A stretch of 64,000 bases of DNA from positions 620,001-684,000 of the forward strand of contig NZ_VRSW01000001.1 in the NCBI RefSeq assembly GCF_008017445.1, given 5' to 3'. The translations under genes were made by a program, and so were the position numbers. Source of the stretch: Microbacterium mitrae (lineage in GTDB: Bacteria > Actinomycetota > Actinomycetes > Actinomycetales > Microbacteriaceae). Position 1 is the first letter of the stretch; each line of letters begins with the position of its first letter. This document shows positions 25,447 through 32,381 of the stretch, piece after piece. The notes beneath the pieces were generated by a model. It saw only the letters and a list, made by a program, of their open reading frames with translations, ran no database searches and was not told the origin of the DNA.

Positions 25447-26244
25447 TCACCGTGGAGTGGCAAGCCATCGGCGAAGAACGTCCACCCACTCATCGAAAGC
25501 GTCGAGGTGCGCATCGTGGCTGCCTGCGGCGAGATCTACCCGCTGGGTCTCGGGTCTCCGACGGATCAGTTCGTCCTTCGCCTCAGCGGTGAACATGCCG
25601 TGCTTTGCGAAGACGGCGAGTGTCGGAACCACGAGGCCTTCCCACTCGCCCCAACGCGGTTGATGCACCGCGGCGATGGTGCGTTCCATGACGTCCGCGT
25701 CGAAGCGAGCGACCAGCCCTTCCCCGGTGCGGCGGAGGTCCGCCACCCAGGCATCGACGATCGCGTCGTCGCCGAGAAACTGGCGCGCCGATGCTTCGTT
25801 TTCGAACTTCGTCGGCCACGATGCGAAGTACCGGCCAAGTCGCAGCGCCTCGTCTGGGTCGTCGCTCCCCGCAACGTGTCCTTCGAGCATCACCAGGCCA
25901 TCGACGAGGTCTGGACGCGCGGCGGCCACCAGGAACGCTGTGTGCGCTCCCATCGACTGACCCACAAGTGTGACGCGCCGGCCTGGAGCGCAGTCCTCGA
26001 TCACCGCGATGATGTCGCCCACGAAGGCGTTGCGCGACAGGTCCTGCGGGCGACGCGTACTGTCACCGTGTCCGCGCTGGTCGATGAGCAACACATGACA
26101 GCCCTCGAGCGCCTCGGCGGTAGCGCGCATCTCGCGCGAGCTTCCGGCGAGACCGTGGAGCAAGATCACGATCGGCCCGTCGCCACCCAAGTCGTGGACG
26201 GCGATCGACGCACCGTCACGGTGCACCGTCAGGCGTGCGGGCAC
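25447..26244 (-). CDS. alpha/beta hydrolase
   Basis: About 265 residues of alpha/beta-hydrolase fold: IVILLHGLAGSSREM supplies the oxyanion HG, LVGQSMGAHTAF is the nucleophile elbow with Ser in G-x-S-x-G, and GSHDAHLDAF near the C-terminus holds the catalytic His. It hydrolyses esters or similar bonds; the substrate is unknown. I start at GTG 26244, where homology to hydrolases should begin. Neither this GTG nor the one at 26310 has a ribosome site, and the ychF-like repeat A0 sits at 26252-26285, so the original upstream region may have been replaced when foreign DNA joined here. Confidence 0.75.
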   Translation of the reverse strand: MPARLTVHRDGASIAVHDLGGDGPIVILLHGLAGSSREMRATAEALEGCHVLLIDQRGHGDSTRRPQDLSRNAFVGDIIAVIEDCAPGRRVTLVGQSMGAHTAFLVAAARPDLVDGLVMLEGHVAGSDDPDEALRLGRYFASWPTKFENEASARQFLGDDAIVDAWVADLRRTGEGLVARFDADVMERTIAAVHQPRWGEWEGLVVPTLAVFAKHGMFTAEAKDELIRRRPETQRVDLAAGSHDAHLDAFDEWVDVLRRWLATPR

Positions 26245-26664
26245 GGCGCGGGGTGTTGAAGCGGACTCGACCGCGTTGCGGCACCGAAACACGCCGGCTC
26301 GGAAGAACACCGCACCAGCACACCCTCCCCACCGGTGAACTCGATCCCTGCCAACGTTGCAGCTCGCTCGACCTCCGCGAACCCGATCCCCTTATGTAGA
26401 TCGATCGATGCGAGATTCTGGGCGTTGATCACGCTGCAGATCGGCTCCCCCGGCGCTGCACGCCCGGTGAATCGAAGCACTTCGCTCAACAGCCTCACCG
26501 CGATTCCCTGCCGATGCGCCTCAGTGCTAGTCATGACTACTCCGGTAGGACTTTGCTGGCCACCGAACCAGGTCAGTCGCTTCGAGCTCCTCTGGCCCGC
26601 CGCCTTCGGTATGGTGCGCTTCGGTGACAGCTGTTTCTGCAGTGGCAATCCGGTCTTAGTGTGA
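26229..26664 (-). pseudogene. GNAT acetyltransferase fragment
   Basis: The frame contains the C-terminal two thirds of a GNAT protein: SPTGVVMTSTEAHRQGIAVR with the acetyl-CoA-binding Q/R-x-x-G-x-A segment, INAQNLASIDLHKGIGFAEV, which is the typical late helix and strand, and GIEFTGGEGVLVRC. The usual first strand and helices are absent; the 29 residues before it look unrelated, and site A lies directly upstream at 26674-26700. Downstream the frame runs through site A0 into the hydrolase start. It appears truncated at both ends by recombination at the flanking sites. It is not expected to be functional. Confidence 0.6.
26252..26285 (-). repeat. att-like site A0 (degenerate ychF 3'-end copy)
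   Basis: The plus strand reads GTTGAAGCGGACTCGACCGC here, which aligns with one missing base to the site-B sequence GTTGAAGCGGAACTCCACCA; the following GTTGCGGCA parallels GTCGCCGCA. It is the leftmost and most degenerate member of the series and marks the left boundary of the cassette array next to the hydrolase gene. Being degenerate, it could be chance. Confidence 0.5.
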
Positions 26665-26673
26665 AGGAAGATG

Positions 26674-26704
26674 CCAGACGTTGAAGCGGAATTTCACCAA
26701 CTGA
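26674..26704 (-). repeat. att-like site A
   Basis: The plus strand carries AGACGTTGAAGCGGAA followed by TTTCACC, 16 bases identical to sites B and C and matching the reverse complement of a YchF ending ...EFRFNV. Beyond that it diverges from B. It separates the acetyltransferase remnant from the NUDIX gene cassette. Confidence 0.8.
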
Positions 26705-26758
26705 CGTCAGGGATTGGCAATGCAACGGATGACCAAGATACCACTGCGAGCCCATGGG

Positions 26759-28021
26759 CTAAGCCTCAACGACGGACGACTCCCCCATCCTTCGCCGAAC
26801 CTCAGCTGCTAGTTCCGATGTTCCTAGACCCACCTCGCGCGCCAGCAGAGATAACGCCACCCCGAGTGGCAGTGAAACTCGCCCGCGCTCCCCATGAGGG
26901 AGGATGAGTTCGGCATTTGACGGATCCCAAAGGGCCGGCGACAGTGCCGGTCGAACGAACGAAACGCCGTCAACGTACACCCGCTCCTCGTTTCGACGCT
27001 TGCGTTGCCGAAGTTCGTGCGAATCCACGCTCAAGAAGGTCACGGCCAACACCTCGGGGTTCGCGGCTTTGTTCAGCCAGCGGCCGAAGCCGAGAAAGTA
27101 CGACGCCGCAATATCTGCAGGCTTGATCGAAGCTTCCTCCTGCAACTCGCGGTTCGCCCCGGCAATGGACACGGTCGCGACATCCACCGCCGTCGCGCCT
27201 CCCAAGTCCTTCGGTTCGAGGCTACCCGAGCCGCTCGGAGCGAGTAGGCCCTGCTCGCCGACGTTCCGGACGCTCTGCTCCGTGATGACGAACATCCCAT
27301 CGGAGGTGACGGCGATCGTGCTGACTCCAATGCCATTAAACAACCAACTAGCATCGAAATCGCGAAGCCGTGCCATCCGGTCGACAAACAGCCGCCGACC
27401 GGCGAGAACTGTCTCCGATCCATCACGTCGCGTGTCGACTGCGGCGAAGTAGTCCGAAGCGAGCCGGTCGAAGAAGGTGCCGCGGACCAGCATCACGGTC
27501 CCCGTCTCGTCCGGCACCTCCGCCAAGGCGCTCCGCCAACCGAGCCCGGGTCCGTTGAAGATCGAGCTGTCCTTGGCGATTCTCTCCCGACGGTAGCGAT
27601 GCCCGAGCACTCTCAGGTCGCTGGGAAGCGCGTACGGCTGCGGCCGCACCACCGCATTCAGGCGCCCCTCGGCGATCCGGAGGCTCATGTCGACGTCGTG
27701 CACGAAAGTCTCCGCGTGGACGCGGATAATATTCCACCGCTCGTCACCGGCAAGCTCCGCGGTAACGTCGGCGAAGTCGTCCAACGGCCGCCTGACGAAG
27801 GTGGTCCGTCGCCGCTCAAGCCAGTAGCGCCGGACATCGGCCCCAAGGAGGACCAGCGAGACAGTGGCGAGGAGCCAGTTGATCCACACGGGGATGGCGA
27901 CGAAAATCCCCAGGACGCCGACGGCCGCGAGAATGGTGCTCAACAGGATCCAGCGAGCGGACGCAATCGCCTCACCGAGGTGCACCGCCGAAGTCAGCAG
28001 GCGCCGCTTAAGAGAAATCAT
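26759..28021 (-). CDS. membrane-anchored NUDIX-domain protein
   Basis: The 420-residue protein begins with a basic 24-residue tail and two close membrane helices (about 24-45 and 46-63), so the rest is cytoplasmic. A soluble domain of about 180 residues follows, then a NUDIX-like domain (about 240-395) with the box GANRELQEEASI near 288-299, i.e. R-E-L-x-E-E, the metal-binding core; the glycine spacing before it is looser than in the consensus. NUDIX enzymes hydrolyse nucleoside diphosphates linked to another group. Two-helix anchors joined to nucleotide-processing domains are known from nucleotide-based conflict systems, so a defence or signalling role is possible but inferred. It is the sole gene between sites A and B. 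Confidence 0.6.
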   Translation of the reverse strand: MISLKRRLLTSAVHLGEAIASARWILLSTILAAVGVLGIFVAIPVWINWLLATVSLVLLGADVRRYWLERRRTTFVRRPLDDFADVTAELAGDERWNIIRVHAETFVHDVDMSLRIAEGRLNAVVRPQPYALPSDLRVLGHRYRRERIAKDSSIFNGPGLGWRSALAEVPDETGTVMLVRGTFFDRLASDYFAAVDTRRDGSETVLAGRRLFVDRMARLRDFDASWLFNGIGVSTIAVTSDGMFVITEQSVRNVGEQGLLAPSGSGSLEPKDLGGATAVDVATVSIAGANRELQEEASIKPADIAASYFLGFGRWLNKAANPEVLAVTFLSVDSHELRQRKRRNEERVYVDGVSFVRPALSPALWDPSNAELILPHGERGRVSLPLGVALSLLAREVGLGTSELAAEVRRRMGESSVVEA

Positions 28022-28053
28022 CGATGGACCTCCGTCCGGACAGTGCGATCATG

Positions 28054-28103
28054 GTAGACGTTGAAGCGGAACTCCACCACGTCGCCGCAGATACCAACCT
28101 CTG
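28054..28103 (-). repeat. att-like site B (best copy of a ychF 3' end)
   Basis: The plus strand reads GACGTTGAAGCGGAACTCCA then CCACGTCGCC. Its reverse complement encodes G-D-V-V-E-F-R-F-N-V, the end of a typical YchF, whereas the local YchF ends F-R-F-A-V with different codons. The site continues GCAGATACCAACCT, a tail shared with sites C' and D but not with ychF. Confidence 0.9.
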
Positions 28104-28222
28104 TGAACCCGGCGAATCCCCAAAAATGACGGCCCTCGACTGGCTCGGCAATTATCGAGCTCGCCGAGCGGGGGGCGCAACCCAGGTTGACAACCCGTCA
28201 CTTAGCAACGTAGGTTGACGGC

Positions 28223-28468
28223 ATGGAGTCTCCGCGGATCGCAGCAGTAGCAGCCGATACCAGCGACCCGAAAGCAGGATTGCGGGCCGTAGCGTCCTTG
28301 CGCGTACTCGCGGACACCTTGGAACTTCGACAGGTCGAGGCCGCGTTGCGCTCGGGCATGAGTTGGCAGGAGATCGCCGACGCGCTCGGAGTGACGCGAC
28401 AAGCCGCCCACAAGAAGCACTCCAAAAGAATTGACCCAGCGATCTCGACACCCAGGAGGAACAGATGA
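28223..28468 (+). CDS. small helix-turn-helix protein
   Basis: The 81-residue protein has a C-terminal helix-turn-helix: VEAALRSGMSWQEIADALGVTRQAAHKKHSKR, resembling the sigma-70 region 4 / AsnC-type recognition helix, preceded by a helical N-terminus. It lacks a sensor domain. Its stop overlaps the next ATG as ATGA, so it is translationally coupled to the Clp-N/SRPBCC gene and probably regulates the pair. It lies just right of site B and is oriented rightward. Confidence 0.8.
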   Translation: MESPRIAAVAADTSDPKAGLRAVASLRVLADTLELRQVEAALRSGMSWQEIADALGVTRQAAHKKHSKRIDPAISTPRRNR

Positions 28469-29454
28469 ACAAACTCGTCCGCGCCGCTCAAACCAGCCAA
28501 TCGCTGTCCCTGGCCGCCATGGAGGAAGCATCCCGGCTCGGGCTCCGCGAAGCCGACATCGACCACCTGTTCCTCGCATTGGTCATCAACGACCAGTCCG
28601 CCGGCCGCGCACTGCGCGAGCTCGGTATCGACATTGATAGCGCCCGTCTCGCCGTCGAGGAACAACGTGATGCACAGCTGACCTCGCTCGGCATCGAGGC
28701 GACGTTCCCCGAGGCCGGGCGCATCGTGTTCCACGAGACGGATGGGTACGAGTGGACTCGTCGCGCTCGGGACCTCATCGCGAAGTCCAGCGGCAAAGGC
28801 AAGCCAGGCGACGCTGCCGCCGTTCTCCGGGAACTCGTCGCAGAACCCAGCGGTCTGATCACGGGTATCCTCCGCCGCCTAGGCACGACACCCGATGTGC
28901 TCATCGAACGCCTCGATCGGGCCGACTCGCTCTCGACGAAGTCCATGCCCGCCGCAACGAAAGTGAAGGGGCGGACCACGGGAACGACTGAGACGTTCGT
29001 ATCTGCACCACTGGACGAAGTGTGGGCGTTCCTCACAGATCCCGCACGTATCCCCGAGTGGGAACCGAGCATCGGCATCCTCGATCAGACCAGTCAAGAA
29101 GCGACGCCAGGTACGGTCTGGGAGGGCGTTGCACCCGTAACCTATCCAGACGGCAAGCCTGCGAAGATCAAGCCTCAGTTTCGTCGACGCAGTGTTGAAC
29201 TCATCGCAATTCACCAACCGGACAGGATCGCATGGAGCTTCGGATATCCCGACGTCGCGCAAGGCAATTCGGTTCTGACTGAATTCGCCTTGGTGAACGC
29301 GCCCGGTGGCACACAGGTACGGATTAGTAGGTCCTGGTCGCGACGCCGAGGGTGGCGAGGACTTGTCGCATGGCCGCTGCGTCCAATCCAAAAGTTCCTG
29401 GTGTGGATCACCCTGTTTCAGACTGGCAGCGCGATCAGCCGAGCATTTCGCTAG
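28465..29454 (+). CDS. Clp N-terminal repeat domain fused to an SRPBCC domain
   Basis: The 329-residue protein starts with a Clp-N-like double repeat (about 1-155: HLFLALVINDQSAGRALREL and AVLRELVAEPSGLITGILRR are the two repeat cores), but there is no AAA+ ATPase or protease domain. From about 172 an SRPBCC (START-like) domain follows, beginning TTETFVSAPLDEVWAFLTDP and ending RISRSWSRRRGWRGLVAWPL. Clp-N domains bind adaptor or substrate proteins and SRPBCC domains bind hydrophobic ligands, so this may be a ligand-dependent adaptor; that is inference. Coupled to the HTH gene, it forms a two-gene cassette between sites B and C. Confidence 0.75.
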   Translation: MNKLVRAAQTSQSLSLAAMEEASRLGLREADIDHLFLALVINDQSAGRALRELGIDIDSARLAVEEQRDAQLTSLGIEATFPEAGRIVFHETDGYEWTRRARDLIAKSSGKGKPGDAAAVLRELVAEPSGLITGILRRLGTTPDVLIERLDRADSLSTKSMPAATKVKGRTTGTTETFVSAPLDEVWAFLTDPARIPEWEPSIGILDQTSQEATPGTVWEGVAPVTYPDGKPAKIKPQFRRRSVELIAIHQPDRIAWSFGYPDVAQGNSVLTEFALVNAPGGTQVRISRSWSRRRGWRGLVAWPLRPIQKFLVWITLFQTGSAISRAFR

Positions 29455-29492
29455 CCCAACCCGCGGCGACTTGCCTGGTGGTCGAGCATAAT

Positions 29493-29531
29493 CGAGTGCC
29501 CGGATCTCCCACAGGAAGATCCGGGCACTCG
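29493..29531. terminator. 15-bp perfect hairpin at the end of the Clp-N/SRPBCC cassette
   Basis: CGAGTGCCCGGATCT pairs perfectly with AGATCCGGGCACTCG around a nine-base loop. It lies 38 bases after the SRPBCC gene and three bases before site C. No T-run follows, so it may act as a terminator or as part of the recombination site. Confidence 0.75.
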
Positions 29532-29534
29532 AAC

Positions 29535-29558
29535 CAGACGTTGAAGCGGAACGCGACT
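29535..29558 (-). repeat. att-like site C
   Basis: AGACGTTGAAGCGGAA is identical over 16 bases to sites A and B, then diverges (CGCGACTAC). It stands immediately left of site C', so two sites are placed back to back. Confidence 0.8.
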
Positions 29559-29608
29559 ACACGTTAAACCTGAACTCCACCGCATTCCGGCACATACCAA
29601 CCTGTGGT
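29559..29608 (-). repeat. att-like site C'
   Basis: ACACGTTAAACCTGAACTCC then ACCGCATTCCGGCACATACC aligns without gaps to site B, about three quarters of positions matching, including the GAACTCCACC core and the ATACCAACCT tail. It is the left end of the nucleotidyltransferase-like cassette. Confidence 0.8.
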
Positions 29609-29769
29609 TGCGTGTCTGGCTGGCATCGCCTCGGCCCCCACCTCGCCCCTTCCGGAGACGCAGAAGGTGGGGCAGCGGGGGCACGCGACCCGATCTCGCG
29701 TCCGCCTCTGTCGGCAGCCCCTGATAGGACATAATGACAGGTGACTGCGACCCACAGGGAGGTGACTTG

Positions 29770-30332
29770 GTGCTGCCTGCACTTGACGAGCAGACGGGCC
29801 TGCTTCCGCTGGGCCGATTCGGCGCGTCGTTGGAAGAGATCAAATCCCACTACGTTGACGATCCCCGGTTCGCGAAGTCGGCGACCCGCGCCGAGATCTG
29901 GCAGCACTTCGAGTCCGCTACCGACGGCATCCGCTCTGTCGTCCCCGTGGTGTGCGTATGGGTGGGTGGCAGCTTCCTTACCGACAAGATCGATCCTGAC
30001 GACATCGACCTCGTCTACTGGGCGCAGACGTGCTCGTTGACCAGGTGACCGACCCCAAGGATCGGTACATCCTGCAGATGTTCGGGATGAACCAGGTCCG
30101 ACCAGCGACGGGCCTGCGCGTTGATACTCGATACTGCCTATGGCACGTGTTCCCCGAGGCGGACCGCGCCCACTCAGTCGAGCACCAGTCATATGCGTTG
30201 AATCGTGGCTACTGGGATGACTTCTGGATGCGCAAGCGCAACGGCGCGAAGGAAGATCCTCCGCAACGGCCGGATGCCCTACCGCAGCGCGGCTACTTCG
30301 AAGTGACTCTGGACGGTTTCCATGGCGTTTGA
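29770..30332 (+). pseudogene. DUF6932-like nucleotidyltransferase-fold gene broken by a frameshift
   Basis: Starting at GTG 29770 behind GGAGG, the product reads MLPALDEQTGLLPLGRF and reaches GGSFLTDKIDPDDIDLVYW, a nucleotidyltransferase-type G-S-x(n)-D-x-D motif, then stops at 30046-30048. Moving to the preceding frame just after TACTGGGCG gives the natural continuation A-D-V-L-V-D-Q-V-T-D-P-K-D and a further 95 residues to 30332. A single-base deletion near 30022 explains this. Restored length would be about 187 residues, fitting small DUF6932-like proteins as I remember them. Either it is inactive, or frame shifting or a sequencing error is involved. It overlaps the next gene by 11 bases. 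Confidence 0.65.
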
Positions 30333-31275
30333 CTGGGAGCAGTTCAAGGCCAACGTCCAAGGCGAAGCTGAGTGGCAGGACGCAGATGATCTTGCGCGCA
30401 TGAGCATCGAGACTCTGCGCGCTGAGCACGGCTTGCTGCGGCGCGACGCTTCTTCAGGGTCTCTGCGCCTGACTGGGCCAGGAATCACGATCCACTCGGG
30501 AGCGATCGACGGGATTGCTGACACGCTTCGCAATTTTCAGCGCCTGGTGCTTGCGACAGGCCTCGCGGTGAAGGGGCACAAGTCGTTGCGTGGGCAACCG
30601 CCCGCCGACGTCGTCTCGAAGACCCGACTGAACCTCAATGGTTCACCACTGCCGGGAAGCCTCATCCTGCAGATCGTGCCGACGACTTCGCCAGCGGACG
30701 AGATCTCACCCGATGGCCAAGTGGGGCTGTTCGGAGACGACAATGCAGAGCCCCAGTTGATCGACACCGCCATGAAGCGAGCACTGGGACTGCTCGAGGA
30801 CGGACGTCGTCTCGGCCCAGATGCCGACACCAGTGACTTCTTGGCGCGCATCCGCGAGTACGGACCGCGCGTCGCCACGACGTTGCGCGACTTCTCGACA
30901 GGTCTGGTGAAATCAGGGTTCGAGCCTGATCTCACTTGGTCCCAGCCTCGCCAGGCGCGCCTGCGCACGCGCCTCTCCACGGCTGAACTCGCTCACATTG
31001 GAGAGCTCATCGCTTCTCGGGAACTCGAGCTCGAGCCGACCACCATCCGCGGCATCTTGCGGACTGTCAGCGAGATCAGCGCTTGGCAGCTGGAGATCGA
31101 GGACGGCGAGATCGTCAAGATCGACGCGAAGAAGATCCCTGCGGCGAACACTGCAACGCTGCGCACCGGCATGTCAGTTTCAGTCGATGTGTCAGTCACG
31201 GAAGAAACCGGCCCTGCCGGCGAAGTTAAGCCCAAGTACACGGCGACGTCGTTCACAGTGCTGAGCAACCCGTAA
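30322..31275 (+). CDS. unknown partner of the nucleotidyltransferase-like gene
   Basis: The 317-residue soluble protein begins MAFDWEQFKANVQGEAEWQD. A middle block (LRNFQRLVLATGLAVKGHKSL, about 74-94) and a helical second half (DFLARIREYGPRVATTLRDF; AHIGELIASRELELEPTTI) are followed by a beta-rich end with TATLRTGMSVSVDVSVTEET. I recognise no family. The 11-base overlap with the preceding gene indicates co-translation, so the two products probably act together, as in toxin-antitoxin or defence pairs, although nothing in sequence proves that. Confidence 0.6.
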   Translation: MAFDWEQFKANVQGEAEWQDADDLARMSIETLRAEHGLLRRDASSGSLRLTGPGITIHSGAIDGIADTLRNFQRLVLATGLAVKGHKSLRGQPPADVVSKTRLNLNGSPLPGSLILQIVPTTSPADEISPDGQVGLFGDDNAEPQLIDTAMKRALGLLEDGRRLGPDADTSDFLARIREYGPRVATTLRDFSTGLVKSGFEPDLTWSQPRQARLRTRLSTAELAHIGELIASRELELEPTTIRGILRTVSEISAWQLEIEDGEIVKIDAKKIPAANTATLRTGMSVSVDVSVTEETGPAGEVKPKYTATSFTVLSNP

Positions 31276-31296
31276 GGCCGAGTCGTTACACCACAT

Positions 31297-31848
31297 CTAG
31301 TCCAACGGCTGGATCCGGAGGTTGGTCCGCGGCGGCAAATCCCAGCCGTGACGCGCATGAATTTCCCTAACCAACTCTTCCGCGTTGACCTGGAGCTTGG
31401 CAAGTGCAGCCGCGTCGTGGCCGACTGATCGTAAATGGCGCAGGTTGCTGCTCAGCGCGTGCGCCCAACTCATCAGCGGGTCGAGGTTCGCCACCCGCCG
31501 CTCAACGGTGTCGCCGGGCTTGGCGGCCTCAATCACCTGGCGGCCGATGGTCGCGCCCAGCGTGCGCTCGGCCTCCAGCCACGAGTCGATACCATCCCAG
31601 CCGTCGAGCTGGTCGACGAGCGCGATCGACGTGATGCGCAGGTTGGCGAGCCGCTCCCCCACCGGCTCGGCCGTCGGATCGAACCCGATTAGGCGCTGCA
31701 CGGCTTCCTGCACCGCGAACCAGCGTGCGTCCTCGGCCGCCTTGCGCGACTCGGCGAGTGCCTCGTTCGCGCGCTTGTTCGCTTGGTAAGTGCCGACGCC
31801 GGCGATCAGCAGCGACAGGGCCGAGATCACCAGCGCGAGGACATCCAT
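31297..31848 (-). CDS. single-helix membrane protein with coiled-coil, unknown
   Basis: The 183-residue protein starts with one membrane helix (MDVLALVISALSLLIAGVGT) and then a charged helix QANKRANEALAESRKAAEDA likely to form a coiled coil, followed by a helical cytoplasmic domain ending DLPPRTNLRIQPL. It is oriented against the preceding pair and ends 22 bases from it. Small one-helix proteins of this shape are frequent in defence islands, but I recognise no family. It closes the cassette between C' and D. Confidence 0.55.
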   Translation of the reverse strand: MDVLALVISALSLLIAGVGTYQANKRANEALAESRKAAEDARWFAVQEAVQRLIGFDPTAEPVGERLANLRITSIALVDQLDGWDGIDSWLEAERTLGATIGRQVIEAAKPGDTVERRVANLDPLMSWAHALSSNLRHLRSVGHDAAALAKLQVNAEELVREIHARHGWDLPPRTNLRIQPLD

Positions 31849-31966
31849 GGCTCGATCCTGCCACTACAAGAAGCAGTTCCTGAAGCACTTCCGGCTATTG
31901 CTTGCCCGAGGCGCGTCAGCCGACTAACCCGCGCTCACTACGACGCTCCGCGCGGCGACCAATCCC

Positions 31967-32022
31967 TACAGCGCGAATCTCCACTCCACCGATTTCCGGT
32001 ACATACCACCCTCTTGAGGTGT
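31967..32022 (-). repeat. att-like site D
   Basis: ACAGCGCGAATCTCCACTCC then ACCGATTTCCGGTACATACC aligns without gaps to site C' over 40 bases, sharing ACTCCACCG, TTCCGG and ACATACC, and continues CACCCTCTTGAGG. It separates the membrane-protein cassette from the metal-transport operon. Confidence 0.8.
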
Positions 32023-32072
32023 GCAGTGAAGCGCTCGGCCCCGCGTCCGGGACCGACAGCTTGCGTTCGACG

Positions 32073-32381
32073 TCAACGATACGTCTCGTGCAACCCCTCC
32101 TCGATCTGAGACGGAGTCGGTGCACCGGCGTACCCGCGCTCAGTCGCGTAGACCCGGCACGCGAGCGAGCGAACCGGTTGCGTCGGAAAAAGGTCGACGC
32201 CGTCGACGAGGATCGTGGGCGAGCCTCCGAATCGGGTGTTCGCCGCTTCGGTCTCGGTGTGGATCGTTACCAGCTCGATGGGCACTTCCGCGAGCTCGGC
32301 GGCATCCAGCGCGGCGCGCGCGTTTGCTTCGGCGATGGCCGTGTTCGGGCAGTCGACGATGTGCAGCAGTTCGACCTTCAT
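32073..32381 (-). CDS. thioredoxin-fold protein of the metal operon
   Basis: The 102-residue protein has a thioredoxin-like pattern: MKVELLHIVDCPNTAIAEAN (strand, single Cys-Pro, helix) and GGSPTILVDGVDLFPTQPV with the cis-Pro SPT. Only one of the usual two cysteines is present in the motif, so it may bind metal or form mixed disulphides rather than catalyse exchange. Similar proteins are often annotated near mercury or heavy-metal genes in Actinobacteria. Its start overlaps the ATPase stop by four bases, so it is the third gene of the arsR-ATPase operon. Confidence 0.7.
   Translation of the reverse strand: MKVELLHIVDCPNTAIAEANARAALDAAELAEVPIELVTIHTETEAANTRFGGSPTILVDGVDLFPTQPVRSLACRVYATERGYAGAPTPSQIEEGLHETYR

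Larger units (their letters stand above)
29455..29769. other. cassette junction without genes
   Basis: This stretch holds the terminator hairpin at 29493-29531, the att-like sites C and C', and the promoter region of the next gene pair. I see no coding sequence with a ribosome site. Confidence 0.6.
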
